From an uncultured Prevotella sp. (GTDB lineage: Bacteria > Bacteroidota > Bacteroidia > Bacteroidales > Bacteroidaceae), in contig CAJOHP010000101.1 of NCBI GenBank assembly GCA_905234355.1, positions 1 through 15,994 of the forward strand: 15,994 nucleotides of DNA, given 5' to 3'. Positions within the stretch are counted from its first letter, which is position 1, and every line of letters starts with the position of its first letter. The translations under genes were made by a program, and so were the position numbers. The notes beneath the pieces were generated by a model. The model did not search any database. It saw only the letters and a program-made list of their open reading frames with translations, and had not been told where the DNA came from. Positions 1 to 9,662 of this stretch are shown here, in pieces.

Positions 1-123
1 TTGGTAGCAAGCGTCACCCTTCGGGATGCCGAGCGGAAGGGAGGGGAGTGGCTACGCGATGGCATTCGATGGTGTAAACGACTTTTTCAAGTGGACTCAT
101 TAATAGAACCCACCTTAAGTTAA
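1..123 (+). other. Open reading frame entering from the left edge, unknown
   Basis: Frame 1 is open from the first base to a TAA at 121-123, giving 40 codons without a visible start. The end of the frame runs through the dispersed repeat, which is read as LIEPTL. I do not recognise the peptide. It could be the C-terminus of an upstream gene that picked up the repeat, or plain non-coding DNA that happens to be open. Nothing else (tRNA, terminator) is convincing in 1-95. Confidence 0.2.
99..118 (+). repeat. Dispersed repeat, copy 1
   Basis: The 18-base core ATTAATAGAACCCACCTT (99-116), followed by AA, is identical to three other copies in the window. This copy lies about 55 bases upstream of the -7 box of the FAS1/Sus operon and has the same orientation as copies 2 and 4. 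Upstream of the core it differs from copies 2 and 4, but GTGG at 91-94 can still pair with CCAC in the core. Confidence 0.8.
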
Positions 124-172
124 TAATCAATAAAAAAAAGGCGGCAAATGCCCTCGGAAAACATAAATATTG

Positions 173-180
173 TAATTTTG
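173..180 (+). promoter_or_regulatory. Putative -7 promoter box of the FAS1/Sus operon
   Basis: TAATTTTG fits the Bacteroidota -7 consensus TAnnTTTG. A clear TTTG is missing about 20 bases upstream, so this is a half-match that may need an activator. A start of transcription near 187 would give a leader of about 85 bases before the ATG at 273. The leader is A-rich and shows no Shine-Dalgarno sequence. Confidence 0.5.
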
Positions 181-272
181 CATGAACGAAAGCTAACTAC
201 AATCTGAAACGACTAATGCACTAAAACAACGAGCAGCCAAACGAAGCAATTAATGACTAAAAAAGACCGTAT

Positions 273-2705
273 ATGACAAGACTGAAGACCAAGACGAAGG
301 CGATAGGCGTGCTATTGCTTTCGACGATGCTATTGCCCGCCTGCAGCGACATGGACGAGTATTTCGACGAGCCGGGCTGGATAGCAGGCTCTGCCTACGA
401 GAAGCTGGCCGACGACGGGCAGTACAGCATCTTCCTGCGCGGTGTGGACAGGGCAGGCTATGCCCCCATACTCAACGGCAAGGCCATCCTCACCGTGATG
501 GCGCCCACCGACCAGGCCATGACCGCCTACCTCGCCGAGCAGTACGGAGGAAAGACCATCGACGAGCTGCCGGCCGACGAGGTGAAGAAGCTCATAGGCT
601 TCCACATACTCTACTACGCCTTCGACAAGCAGAAACTCACCGACTTCCGGCCCAACGAGGGCGACGGAGCCAAGGAGGAAGAGACCGACCTGCTCAACGA
701 CCGCGGCCTCTACTACAAGTTCCGCACCTACAGCAAGGATGCCCCCACGCAGGAGAACGACACCGCACTGGTCTATCATCTGGAGCGCTACATGCCCGTG
801 TTCTCCCACCGCATGTTCAGCACGAAGAACGCCGGACGGGGCATCGACCCGAAGAAGAACTACGAGTACTTCTACCCCCAGACGGGATGGAACGGCGACG
901 GCGGCTTCCAGGTGGCCAACGCCAACGTGACGGAGTATGCCAGCATTGCCAAGAACGGTTATATATATAAGGTGGACCGCGTGGTCAGGCCTCTGGAGAC
1001 CATCTACAAGGAGATGCAACAGGCAGGCAAGTACTCGAAGTTTCTGGCCTTCTACGACTCGTTCAAGGACTACGTCAAGGACGACGCCCTGACGCTGGAG
1101 TACGGCAACGGCCAGGACCTCTTCCAGGTGGTGTTCAATCGCAACACCACGTCGCCGCTGCCCCCCATAGCCAGCGAGTGGCCGGTGAGCGACTACCGAC
1201 AGGTGACCACACTGGCACGCCAAACCTTCAGCATCTTCGCCCCGACAGACCAGGCGCTCGACAACTTCTTCGCCGACTACTGGAAAGAGGGCGGCTACGC
1301 TTCGCTCGACGAGGTGTCGCCAGCACTCATACAGACCATCCTGCGACACAGCATCTACTACGAGGGCAGCGCACGCTACAACAACGCCAACGAGCGCGTG
1401 AAGTCGCTGGTCTTCCCTGAGGAGATAGAGCTCGGGCTGGTGCACGACAACGACGGACAGACCATAGAGTTCGACGTGAACAGCGTGCCACAAGCCGACC
1501 GCATCGTCTGCTCCAACGGCGTGCTCTACGGATGCTCCGTGCTCACACCGCCGGCACAGTTCAACTCCGTCACCGGACCGGCGTATCAGTACAAGAAGTT
1601 CAGCACCTTCCAGTTCATGGTCGACGCATCCGGCATGCAGCGCACCCTGAGCGACGACAACTCACAGTTTATCATGCTCTACCCCGACAACGACCAGCTC
1701 TACACGACGCTGCACCTGAAGGTCAACGAGCAGAACCTGCTCACCAGCGACCAGTATCCCGACGGCATGAGCGCCTCGCGTGCGGCAAGCACGTCGAACA
1801 CGCTGGTTGGCGCCCATGTGGTGCCCGTGTACGACGGCAACTCCACACTGCCACAGACGGGCGTGAAGGTCTACCCCACCCTCGACGCCAGCCAGCGACT
1901 CTACTGGTACGTGAAGAACGGGCGCATCACCAACAGCATACTGCACAACCGCCTGCTGAAGCATGCGGCCAACACCACGACCGAGGACGACATCTTCGCC
2001 GACGTGAAGCTGCTCGACTACCGCGGCGACGTGAACGGATGGGCCAACGGCCACGCCTACAGCTACGACAAGGTGCTCTTCGAGGGCAACTACGACAACG
2101 TCATACCCTCTACGTTTGTCCTCACGATGTGGAACCTGCGTGCCGACACGAGCACCGAGTTCTACGGATGGATCAACCTGCTGAACAAAGCCAACGCGAT
2201 GGACATCAACACCCAGCAGCTCACCCTGACCAACGGCGAGGCCTGCCTGATGTTTGTGCCCGAGACACGCGCACTGGAGCAGGCCATCATCGACGGACGC
2301 GTGCCGGGCATCAGCGCCGCTGAGACCACCGCCGGCGCCGACGACTTCTTCAGCCACGTCAGCGTGAGCGACGAGGCCACGCTGCAGGACTACCTGAAGC
2401 GATACTTCGTGCCCCTGTCCACGGCCGTCATCACCAACTATCCCTACGTGGGATGGGGCGAGGACACTAGTGCCGCCGGCGGACTCATCACCCTGCAGCA
2501 GCGGGAGACCGACCAGGACGGACAGGTCGTCATACAGACCACCAACATCAACGTCTACGACGACGGCACAAGCCTCAGCGTGGGCATCGTAGACAGTCCC
2601 GCCACGGGCACCGCCAGCAGGCGCGTCAGGGTGAGCGCAGCCTACGACTACCTGCCCTTCGTCTTCGAAGACGGCGCAGCACACTTCATCGAAGACGTGC
2701 TCTGA
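273..2705 (+). CDS. Fasciclin (FAS1) multidomain lipoprotein of a SusCD-type operon
   Basis: This is an 810-residue surface or periplasmic lipoprotein. The signal peptide ends in the lipobox LPAC, with the acylated cysteine at residue 24. Two FAS1 modules are clear: residues about 36-240 (core VMAPTDQAM at 75-83, closing NGYIYKVDRVVRP at 228-240) and about 241-427 (core IFAPTDQAL at 321-329, RHSIYYEG near 358, closing SNGVLYG near 414). Two more divergent FAS1-like units probably fill 428-600 (GAHVVPVYDG near 513) and 610-805 (LMFVPETRALEQAI near 659, YFVPLS near 711, ending FEDGAAHFIEDVL). FAS1 modules are known in adhesion and protein or glycan binding. The gene is first in the operon, 61 bases before susC, so it probably acts as an accessory surface lipoprotein of that transporter. 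The ligand is not predictable. Domain limits for units 3 and 4 are estimates. Confidence 0.85.
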   Translation: MTRLKTKTKAIGVLLLSTMLLPACSDMDEYFDEPGWIAGSAYEKLADDGQYSIFLRGVDRAGYAPILNGKAILTVMAPTDQAMTAYLAEQYGGKTIDELPADEVKKLIGFHILYYAFDKQKLTDFRPNEGDGAKEEETDLLNDRGLYYKFRTYSKDAPTQENDTALVYHLERYMPVFSHRMFSTKNAGRGIDPKKNYEYFYPQTGWNGDGGFQVANANVTEYASIAKNGYIYKVDRVVRPLETIYKEMQQAGKYSKFLAFYDSFKDYVKDDALTLEYGNGQDLFQVVFNRNTTSPLPPIASEWPVSDYRQVTTLARQTFSIFAPTDQALDNFFADYWKEGGYASLDEVSPALIQTILRHSIYYEGSARYNNANERVKSLVFPEEIELGLVHDNDGQTIEFDVNSVPQADRIVCSNGVLYGCSVLTPPAQFNSVTGPAYQYKKFSTFQFMVDASGMQRTLSDDNSQFIMLYPDNDQLYTTLHLKVNEQNLLTSDQYPDGMSASRAASTSNTLVGAHVVPVYDGNSTLPQTGVKVYPTLDASQRLYWYVKNGRITNSILHNRLLKHAANTTTEDDIFADVKLLDYRGDVNGWANGHAYSYDKVLFEGNYDNVIPSTFVLTMWNLRADTSTEFYGWINLLNKANAMDINTQQLTLTNGEACLMFVPETRALEQAIIDGRVPGISAAETTAGADDFFSHVSVSDEATLQDYLKRYFVPLSTAVITNYPYVGWGEDTSAAGGLITLQQRETDQDGQVVIQTTNINVYDDGTSLSVGIVDSPATGTASRRVRVSAAYDYLPFVFEDGAAHFIEDVL

Positions 2706-2766
2706 CACCCCCACGCGAGCAAGCTACGAAACAAAACAACGAAACCACGAACACAATAGAGCAGAT

Positions 2767-5700
2767 ATGAAACACAAGATAAGCCTACTGCTGTTGCTCT
2801 CGATGATGCTGTCGCTCAGCGCCCTGGCCCAGGACATCGTCACCGGCACCGTCTCGGAGAAATTCGGCAACAGCCTGGAGCCCTGCATCGGCGTGAACGT
2901 CACGTTCCAGAACAGCCAGAACCGAATCATCACCGGCGTGACCACCGACTTCAACGGCAAATACTCGCTGAAGGTGCCCACAGGAGAGAAAAACCTCACG
3001 CTCGTCTTCTCATACATCGGCATGAAGACACAGCGCGTGAAATACACCGGACAGAAGACCCTCAACATCACCATGGAGAACGACTCCCACCAGATCAAGG
3101 AGGTGCAGGTGACCGGCAAGCGCGGCTCGCGCAACGAGATGGGCCTCACGCAGCGACAGCAGTCGTTTGCCACACAGAAAATCAACATGGACGAGCTCAC
3201 CGCAGTGCAGCCCGTCACCTCCATCGAGGAGGCCCTGCAGGGACAGCTCGGCGGCGTCGACATCATTGCAGCAGGAGACCCAGGAGCAAAGAGCAGCATA
3301 CGCATACGCGGAACGGCCACGCTCAACAGCAACGCCGACCCGCTCATCGTCATCGACGGCGTGCCATACAACACCACCATCGACGACTCCTTCGACTTCA
3401 ACACCGCATCGCAGGAAGACTTCGCGCAGATGCTCAACCTCAACCCCAACGACATCGAGTCCATAGAGGTGCTCAAGGATGCCGCCTCCACAGCCGTCTA
3501 CGGCACGGCAGGAGCCAACGGCGTGCTACTCATCACCAAGAAGAAGGGCGCCATGGGAAAGACCAGCTTCACCTTCTCCACCAAGAACTCGCTGAAGGTG
3601 GAACCCAAGTCGATGCCCATGCTCAACGGCAACGAGTATGTGGCCTTCGTGCAGGATGCCATCTGGAACGCAGCCAACGCACGCGGACTGGCCACCAACA
3701 CCGACCTGCTGGAGTATCTCTTTGACAAACCCGCCATCAACTACTCGCCCGACTGGCGATACTTCGACGAGTACAACCAGAACACCGACTGGCTGGACTA
3801 CATCACCAAGAACGCTTTCACCACCGACAACTCCTTCTCGATGTCGGGAGGCGGCGAGCGAGCCACCTACCGATACTCGCTCTCCTACATGAACGAGGGA
3901 GGCACCACCAAGGGCACTGACCTGCAGCGACTCACCACATCGCTCGACATAGGCTACAAGTTCTCCGAGAAACTGCGCGTCAACGCCGAGTACTCCTACT
4001 CCGCCACCGACAAAAACGCACCCTGGACCGACAAGGTGCGCGCCGAGGCCATGCGCAAGATGCCCAACAAGAGCCCATACTTCGTGAGCGACGCCACGGG
4101 CGACCTCACCGGCACCTACTTCACGCTGCAGGACGACTACTACGACTTCCAGGGACGGTTCGACGGCTCGAAAAACTTCCACCCGCTCATCATGGTGGAC
4201 GACAGCTACTCCAAGATACACATCAAAGAGCAGAAGATGACCGTCAGGGCCAACTACTACGCCACGCCCTGGCTGCGATACTACGGCTACGTGTCGATGA
4301 AATACAACACGACCAAGACGGAGAAGTTCCTGCCACAGACCGCCACTGGCGTGGGCATCAACGAAGAGCGATACATCAGCGGCGACACACAGGCCAAGTT
4401 CTACAGCAACCAGGCCAGCGATGCCTACTCCAACAACTTCTCCCTGCAGACGGAGAACAAACTCATGTTCAACAAAGAGTTTGCCGAGAAGCATCAGGTG
4501 GTGGCCACCGCCCTGTGGCGCACAGCCCAGAGCCGCTCGTCGAACTACTCGGCCGTGCGCTACAACGTAGGGTCGGCCGCCATTGCCGACCCGGGCTCAG
4601 GCGGAGGCACACTCTACCAGCAAGGCTCAGGCACCAGCGAGGTGCGCACACTTTCGGGCATCGCATCACTGGTCTACACATTCATGGACCGATACACCAT
4701 CAACGGCACTGCCAACTACGAGGGCAAGTCGAGCCTGGGCAAGGACAACAGATGGGGACTATTCCCCTCGGTGGGCGTCAGCTGGCAGGCACAGGACGAG
4801 CCCTTCATGAAGTGGGCCAAGGACTGGCTCAGCGAACTGAAGATACGCGCCAGCCTCGGAAAAAGCGGCAACGCACCCAGCAAGACCGCGGCTTACATAG
4901 GCAGCTACTCGGCCATGGGATACTACATGGCAGGCAGCGCCATCGGAGCCAACTCCATGCAGCTGAACAAGCTGAAGTGGGAGACGTCGACCGAATATGA
5001 CATCGGTACCGACATCAACCTCTGGGACGGCAAACTCACCGCCACCTTCGACTACTACCAGAAGAAGACCAAGGACCTGCTGCAGACCAAGGTGACCATA
5101 CCCGGCTCGACAGGATATGCCAGCAACCAGATACCTTATTATAACAGCGGACGGCTGAAGAACGAGGGATGGGAGTTCCGCGTGGACTACGAGAACTGGA
5201 ACATCAACCGCAACATCAACACCATCGAGGAGCTGCCCGAAAACATCGCCGAGGAGCAGTTCACCCTGACCAACGGCACGAAGAGCTATGCACAGCGATT
5301 CGTGGCAGGCACGGCCGTAGGCTCGTTCTTCGGATTCAAGTATGCCGGCGTCTACCAGAACACACAGGACACCTACGCCCGCGACGCCGAAGGCCACGTG
5401 ATGCGCGACCTGCAGGGCAACCCCATCGTGATGATGAACGGCACCTACACCTGCTACCCCGGCGACGCCAAGTATGAGGACATCAACCACGACGGCAAGA
5501 TAGACAAGAACGACGTGGTCTACATAGGCAACTCCAACCCCGTCATCAGCGGCGGCGGCGGCTTCAACCTGAAGTACAAGGGCTTCGGACTCACCGTCTT
5601 CATGCACTACCGCCTGGGACAGAAAATCATCAACACCGCGCGCATGAACGCCGAGTCGATGCACGGCAGCGACAACCAGAGCAAGAAGGTGCTGCAGCGC

Positions 5701-6033
5701 TGGCGCAACGAGGGCGACCAGACCGACATACCACGCGCACTATGGGGATGGGGACTCAACTACCTGGGCAGCGACCGCTTCGTGGAGGACTGCTCGTTCC
5801 TCAGACTGAAGACCCTCTCGCTCAACTACAACTTCCCCAAGAAACTGTGCAAGAGCCTCGGCATGAACAACATCTCGATGTTCATCACAGGCTACGACCT
5901 CTTCACCATCTCCACCTACACCGGACAAGACCCCGAGGTGAACCTGCCCAGCAAGCTCACCGACCTGGCACAGGACAACTCGCAGACACCGCGCTCGAAG
6001 CGCTACTCCGTGGGACTGACACTGAACTTCTGA
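2767..6033 (+). CDS. SusC/RagA-family TonB-dependent outer membrane transporter
   Basis: This 1088-residue protein is a full-length SusC-type importer. Its order is: signal peptide 1-21 (LSALA before QD), a carboxypeptidase-regulatory-like beta-sandwich at about 25-105, a plug domain at about 125-265, and a 22-strand barrel ending in the aromatic terminus GLTLNF. Family motifs visible in the plug are SIRIRG (177-182), DGVPY (197-201) and VLKDAASTAVYG (235-246). Such proteins move ligands across the outer membrane with TonB energy and are capped by a SusD lipoprotein, here encoded 45 bases downstream. The stretch RVDYENWNINRNIN (about 800-813) seems shorter than the paired strands usual there, which might be a small in-frame deletion; I cannot confirm this by eye. 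The substrate is not readable from sequence. The family call is secure. Confidence 0.97.
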   Translation: MKHKISLLLLLSMMLSLSALAQDIVTGTVSEKFGNSLEPCIGVNVTFQNSQNRIITGVTTDFNGKYSLKVPTGEKNLTLVFSYIGMKTQRVKYTGQKTLNITMENDSHQIKEVQVTGKRGSRNEMGLTQRQQSFATQKINMDELTAVQPVTSIEEALQGQLGGVDIIAAGDPGAKSSIRIRGTATLNSNADPLIVIDGVPYNTTIDDSFDFNTASQEDFAQMLNLNPNDIESIEVLKDAASTAVYGTAGANGVLLITKKKGAMGKTSFTFSTKNSLKVEPKSMPMLNGNEYVAFVQDAIWNAANARGLATNTDLLEYLFDKPAINYSPDWRYFDEYNQNTDWLDYITKNAFTTDNSFSMSGGGERATYRYSLSYMNEGGTTKGTDLQRLTTSLDIGYKFSEKLRVNAEYSYSATDKNAPWTDKVRAEAMRKMPNKSPYFVSDATGDLTGTYFTLQDDYYDFQGRFDGSKNFHPLIMVDDSYSKIHIKEQKMTVRANYYATPWLRYYGYVSMKYNTTKTEKFLPQTATGVGINEERYISGDTQAKFYSNQASDAYSNNFSLQTENKLMFNKEFAEKHQVVATALWRTAQSRSSNYSAVRYNVGSAAIADPGSGGGTLYQQGSGTSEVRTLSGIASLVYTFMDRYTINGTANYEGKSSLGKDNRWGLFPSVGVSWQAQDEPFMKWAKDWLSELKIRASLGKSGNAPSKTAAYIGSYSAMGYYMAGSAIGANSMQLNKLKWETSTEYDIGTDINLWDGKLTATFDYYQKKTKDLLQTKVTIPGSTGYASNQIPYYNSGRLKNEGWEFRVDYENWNINRNINTIEELPENIAEEQFTLTNGTKSYAQRFVAGTAVGSFFGFKYAGVYQNTQDTYARDAEGHVMRDLQGNPIVMMNGTYTCYPGDAKYEDINHDGKIDKNDVVYIGNSNPVISGGGGFNLKYKGFGLTVFMHYRLGQKIINTARMNAESMHGSDNQSKKVLQRWRNEGDQTDIPRALWGWGLNYLGSDRFVEDCSFLRLKTLSLNYNFPKKLCKSLGMNNISMFITGYDLFTISTYTGQDPEVNLPSKLTDLAQDNSQTPRSKRYSVGLTLNF

Positions 6034-6078
6034 GCCAAGTGACGGAAGACTGATTATTAACACCGAACAACGTACAAT

Positions 6079-7691
6079 ATGAAGACTAAGATAAGCAAAA
6101 AGCAAGTGATAGGGGCTGCGGCCGTCATCTGTCAGTTATCGCTGGGCACGGCGCTGCTCACCTCGTGCAACGACTACCTGGAGGTCTACCCCGAGAACGT
6201 GCAGCCTACGGACACCTACTGGTCGACGAAGGAAGACGTCGAGGCCACACTCATGTCGGGATACTTCTACCTGCGGCAGTCGGTCACCGACTACCTCATA
6301 CCCTGGGGCGAGCTGCGCGCCGGCTGCATCTACAGCCGAAAGAGCTCCGCACTGCAGCAGTTCCAGATAAAACCCACCACCAAGGAGGCCAACTGGGCAC
6401 CGATGTACCGCATCGTCAACACGGCCAACCTCGTGCTGAAGAATGCCCGACGAGCACTCGACAGCGACGACACCTACACGCAGAACGAGATGAACTCACA
6501 CCTCTGCGAAGCGTACTGGCTGCGCGCCCTGGCCTACTTCTACATCGTGCGCAACTGGAGAGACGCACCACTCTTCACCGAGCCCTTCGAGACCGATGAA
6601 TACTCCTACAACGCGCCGCAGGCGAACGACACGCTCATCATACGGCAAATCAAGGCCGACCTCGAAGAGGCCATCAGGCTCGACGCTGCCAAGGAGTCGT
6701 TCAACACCACGTGGGAGACCAAGGGACGGGCCACCAAATGGGCCATCTACGCACTCATGGCCGACGTGTGCCTGTGGAACCAGGACTTCGACGAGGCCAT
6801 ACAGTATGCCAACGCCATACTCAACAGCCACTCCACGCAGACGCCCACCTTCATGGCACTGCCCACACACACCAGCTGGTTCACCATCTTCAACCCCGGC
6901 AACTCCAACGAGAGCATCTTCGAGGTGCAGTGGTCACACGACATGAGCGACGGCTCGGCTGCAGGCTACCAGACCAACAACCTGCCCCTCTACTTCAGCG
7001 ACGACACGTCGGAGGACAACCGCCTCTACCAGTACTCCGCATGCATGCCGCCGAGTTCGGACCCATACTCGAGCAGTACACCGAGACGGGACTCGACATG
7101 GCCGTGCGCACCATGTACGGAGGCTACAAGACCGACGTGGCACCATCAAGCTACCTGCAGGCACAGAACGCCTACGTGTGGAAATACATCGGTGGACCCA
7201 CACTCACCGACAAGCGCACACAGACGAACTACGACCCCAACTTCATCATCTACCGCGTCAGCGACGTCATGCTGATGAAGGCCGAGGCACTCATCATGCG
7301 CCACATGGGCGCCAACGACAGCGACAACCAGGAGGCCATAGCACTCATCAACCAAATTCGCACGCGCACCAACATCGAACCGCGCGAATACAGCGACGGC
7401 ATGGAGTTCAACACCCTGCTCGGCTACGTGGCCTACGAACGCATCATGGAGCTCGCCGGCGAGGGCAAGGTGTGGTACGACCTGCTGCGCATGGGCCGCT
7501 ACAAAGACCCCTCAGGACAGGTGAACTTCAAGAAGGACTTCTTCATCGACTACGTGACCGACTACAACACCACCGCCACCGAGTCGTGGATACGCTCCGT
7601 GCTGAGCGACGAAGACGCATGGTATCTGCCCGTCTTTGCCAGCGAGATAAGCGCCAACCCACAGCTCGTGCAGAACCGCTACTACCAGTAA
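6079..7691 (+). pseudogene. SusD/RagB-family outer membrane lipoprotein, frameshifted
   Basis: Residues from the ATG at 6079 give a signal peptide with lipobox LTSC, the N-terminal PENVQPTDTYWSTKEDVEATLMSGY and the family motif EAYWLRALAYFYIVRNWRDAPL. They stay in frame 1 to about 7040 (RLYQYSA). The family sequence then continues in frame 3 (AAEFGPILEQYTETGLD, FIIYRVSDVMLMKAEALI, ERIMELAGEGKVWYDLLRMGRY, ending ASEISANPQLVQNRYYQ) to the stop at 7691. One base appears to be missing within about 7036-7056, near the repeated tetranucleotide GCATGCATGC. Read as it stands, translation runs on in frame 1 to 7275 and yields a 398-residue protein lacking the SusD C-terminal half. Restored, it would be about 537 residues, normal for the family. 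It would be the ligand-binding lid of the SusC upstream. A sequencing or assembly error is as likely as a real mutation. Confidence 0.9.
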
Positions 7692-7715
7692 AACCCATCA
7701 GAAGCGAATAAAGAT

Positions 7716-9581
7716 ATGAAGAAAATAGTTATCAGCCTCACCACCATGGCACTCACGCTCGTCAGTGCCTGCACCGACCCCAACGACGGCGAGATGTTTG
7801 TGCAGCCCACCGGACTCGAGTCGGAAATGACAGCCACCGACATCCTGGAGAAGGACATGGACACCTACTCTCTCTGGATAGCGCTGCTCAAGCATGCCGA
7901 CTACTACAACGCACTGAAGAACCCCGACACGCGTGCCACCGTGTTCTGCCCCACCAACGACGCCGTCAGGAAGTTCCTGGCCGAAAAGGACTTCAGCTGC
8001 ATAGACAGCATACCCGTGGACTACGCCAAAGCCGTGGCTCAGGTCCACATCGTGCCGGGCACACCACTGCTCACCGATGCGCAGATAGACAACTATGCCA
8101 GCCTGCCCGAGTACGACATCAGTCAGGTCATCACCGCCCTGCTCACTGAGACCGACATCGAGCGCTTCAAGGGTATGCCCGTGCCCAACTATGACGGCAA
8201 CTTCACCTTCGGCACCAACAACTTCGGGCAGGGCAAGAACGTGCAGCAGCAGCTCTTCTTCGTGCCCGTCGACGTCATCCTGGGCGACCTCTACCTCGAG
8301 CGTGGCAGCAGCTACGACGACTACCGCAAGGCGGCCGACTACTACTGGAACTTCCTCTTCACCCAGAAAGTGCCCGCCAAGGCATACTATTCGGCATTCT
8401 CCGCTGAAAAGCTCAACCAGCTCTCCGCTGAGGGTGTCACCATCCCCGACGCCTTCTTCTCGCGCACCGTTTCTGCGAGCACCTGGAGGGATATTTTTGT
8501 CCGCAATGCCGCATCCTATGTCTATGCCACCAACGGACAGAGCGACATCGTCACCTACATACCCATGGCGGTCAACTCGGTGATGGGCGTGACCAGCAAT
8601 CTGCCCCGTATGTTCGGCTACGACTACTACGCAATCCATCGTGACAGCGTCTACATCGGACAGCAGATACAGATTACTACGTCGGCTGCCTACACGGCAC
8701 TCAGCGACAGCTGCATGTACTACTACGTCGACAACACCAGCGACGCCTCGGGCAACACCCGCCGCTCCTTCCGTGCCGGCGACATGCGCCGCTGGGACCT
8801 CTTCGAAAGCAACAGCCGCCTGAGCACCGACACCTGCCGATACTTCATCAAGTATCAGCCGGCCAACATCATACTCTACCGCGTGTCCACCGTCTACATG
8901 CACCTGGCCGAGGCGCTCAACCGCATGGGCCATCCCGATGCCGCCTTCGCCGTGCTCAAGGACGGACTGAGCTACAACCTCGTGAACAGCATGAACATCC
9001 AGAAGACGCAGTACAACAACTACGTCACGCTCATGTCGACCATGACCGACGCCGACTCCATCGCCGACATGAAGCGGCTGGCCGACGCTGCCATACGCAA
9101 TGTCTACCTGACCGACACCACCCTGTCGCTGCTCACCAACACCTACCAGTTCGGCACGGTGACCAACAGGAGCATCTTCGACTCCAGCCACGGCATCCAC
9201 ACCCACGGTTCGAGCGACCTCATCGGCGGCAACTACGGCTCTGAGGGCATCCACTCCGTGTATCAGTATCGCACCGTGGTGCCTGCCAAGATGGCCAAGA
9301 TTGCGGCAGAGATGGGCGTGACCGTCCCCGCTACGGCTGCCGACACGCTGGCCGCACAGATTGATGCCGTAGAGGACCTGATATGCGACGAGTATGCCTT
9401 GGAGCTCACCCTTGAGGGCACGCGCTTCAGCGACCTCACTCGCATGGCACGTCACAAGAACCGCTCCTCGCTCTACGGCGCCAACTACGGCGGACGCTGG
9501 TTCGACCGCAAGATACGCGCCACGCGTCCCGCCGTCAGAGACCTCACGCAGGAGAGCAGCTGGTATCTGCCCTTCCAGTAG
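7716..9581 (+). CDS. FAS1-SusD hybrid lipoprotein
   Basis: This 621-residue lipoprotein has a lipobox (LVSAC, cysteine 19) and two unlike parts. Residues about 36-150 look like a FAS1 module: a YSLWIALLKHADYYNAL helix, the core TVFCPTNDAV at 75-84, and AQVHIVPGTPL at 108-118. From about 183 the sequence follows the later part of SusD proteins: VPVDVILGDLYL with YRKAADYYWNFLF (a TPR-like helix pair), IILYRVSTVYMHLAEALNRMG at 385-405, then DEYALELTLEGTRFSDLTRMARHK at 558-581, and a C-terminal SSWYLPF. The first SusD TPR units, including the EAYWLRA-type motif, are missing and seem replaced by FAS1. The gene starts 24 bases after the frameshifted susD and is last in the operon. It probably sits on the outer face of the outer membrane with the SusC. 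Whether it can act as the SusC lid is unknown. Confidence 0.85.
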   Translation: MKKIVISLTTMALTLVSACTDPNDGEMFVQPTGLESEMTATDILEKDMDTYSLWIALLKHADYYNALKNPDTRATVFCPTNDAVRKFLAEKDFSCIDSIPVDYAKAVAQVHIVPGTPLLTDAQIDNYASLPEYDISQVITALLTETDIERFKGMPVPNYDGNFTFGTNNFGQGKNVQQQLFFVPVDVILGDLYLERGSSYDDYRKAADYYWNFLFTQKVPAKAYYSAFSAEKLNQLSAEGVTIPDAFFSRTVSASTWRDIFVRNAASYVYATNGQSDIVTYIPMAVNSVMGVTSNLPRMFGYDYYAIHRDSVYIGQQIQITTSAAYTALSDSCMYYYVDNTSDASGNTRRSFRAGDMRRWDLFESNSRLSTDTCRYFIKYQPANIILYRVSTVYMHLAEALNRMGHPDAAFAVLKDGLSYNLVNSMNIQKTQYNNYVTLMSTMTDADSIADMKRLADAAIRNVYLTDTTLSLLTNTYQFGTVTNRSIFDSSHGIHTHGSSDLIGGNYGSEGIHSVYQYRTVVPAKMAKIAAEMGVTVPATAADTLAAQIDAVEDLICDEYALELTLEGTRFSDLTRMARHKNRSSLYGANYGGRWFDRKIRATRPAVRDLTQESSWYLPFQ

Positions 9582-9609
9582 ACTCCCCTCACGGGAATAC
9601 GCACAACAG

Positions 9610-9651
9610 AGCGGAGCAGGCGTCCACACGACGCTTGCTCCGCTTTTTTTT
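9610..9651 (+). terminator. Intrinsic terminator of the FAS1/Sus operon
   Basis: A 14-bp stem (9610-9623 with 9631-9644, one G-T pair) closes a 7-base loop and runs into eight T at 9644-9651. It lies 28 bases after the stop of the FAS1-SusD gene and before the GH97 promoter, so it separates the two transcription units. Confidence 0.9.
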
Positions 9652-9662
9652 CTTCCGAATAA

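Noticed and set aside
960..969. TATATATATA tract inside the FAS1 lipoprotein gene
   Set aside because: It encodes the conserved closing strand GYIYK of the first FAS1 module and needs no other explanation.
330..1493. A 387-codon minus-strand open frame under the FAS1 lipoprotein
   Set aside because: Valine, leucine and histidine-rich antisense frame with no recognisable domain or promoter, while the plus strand encodes a clear lipoprotein.
7036..7056. Programmed -1 frameshift in susD
   Set aside because: No slippery heptamer such as A AAA AAG is present at the switch, and SusD genes are not known to use recoding.
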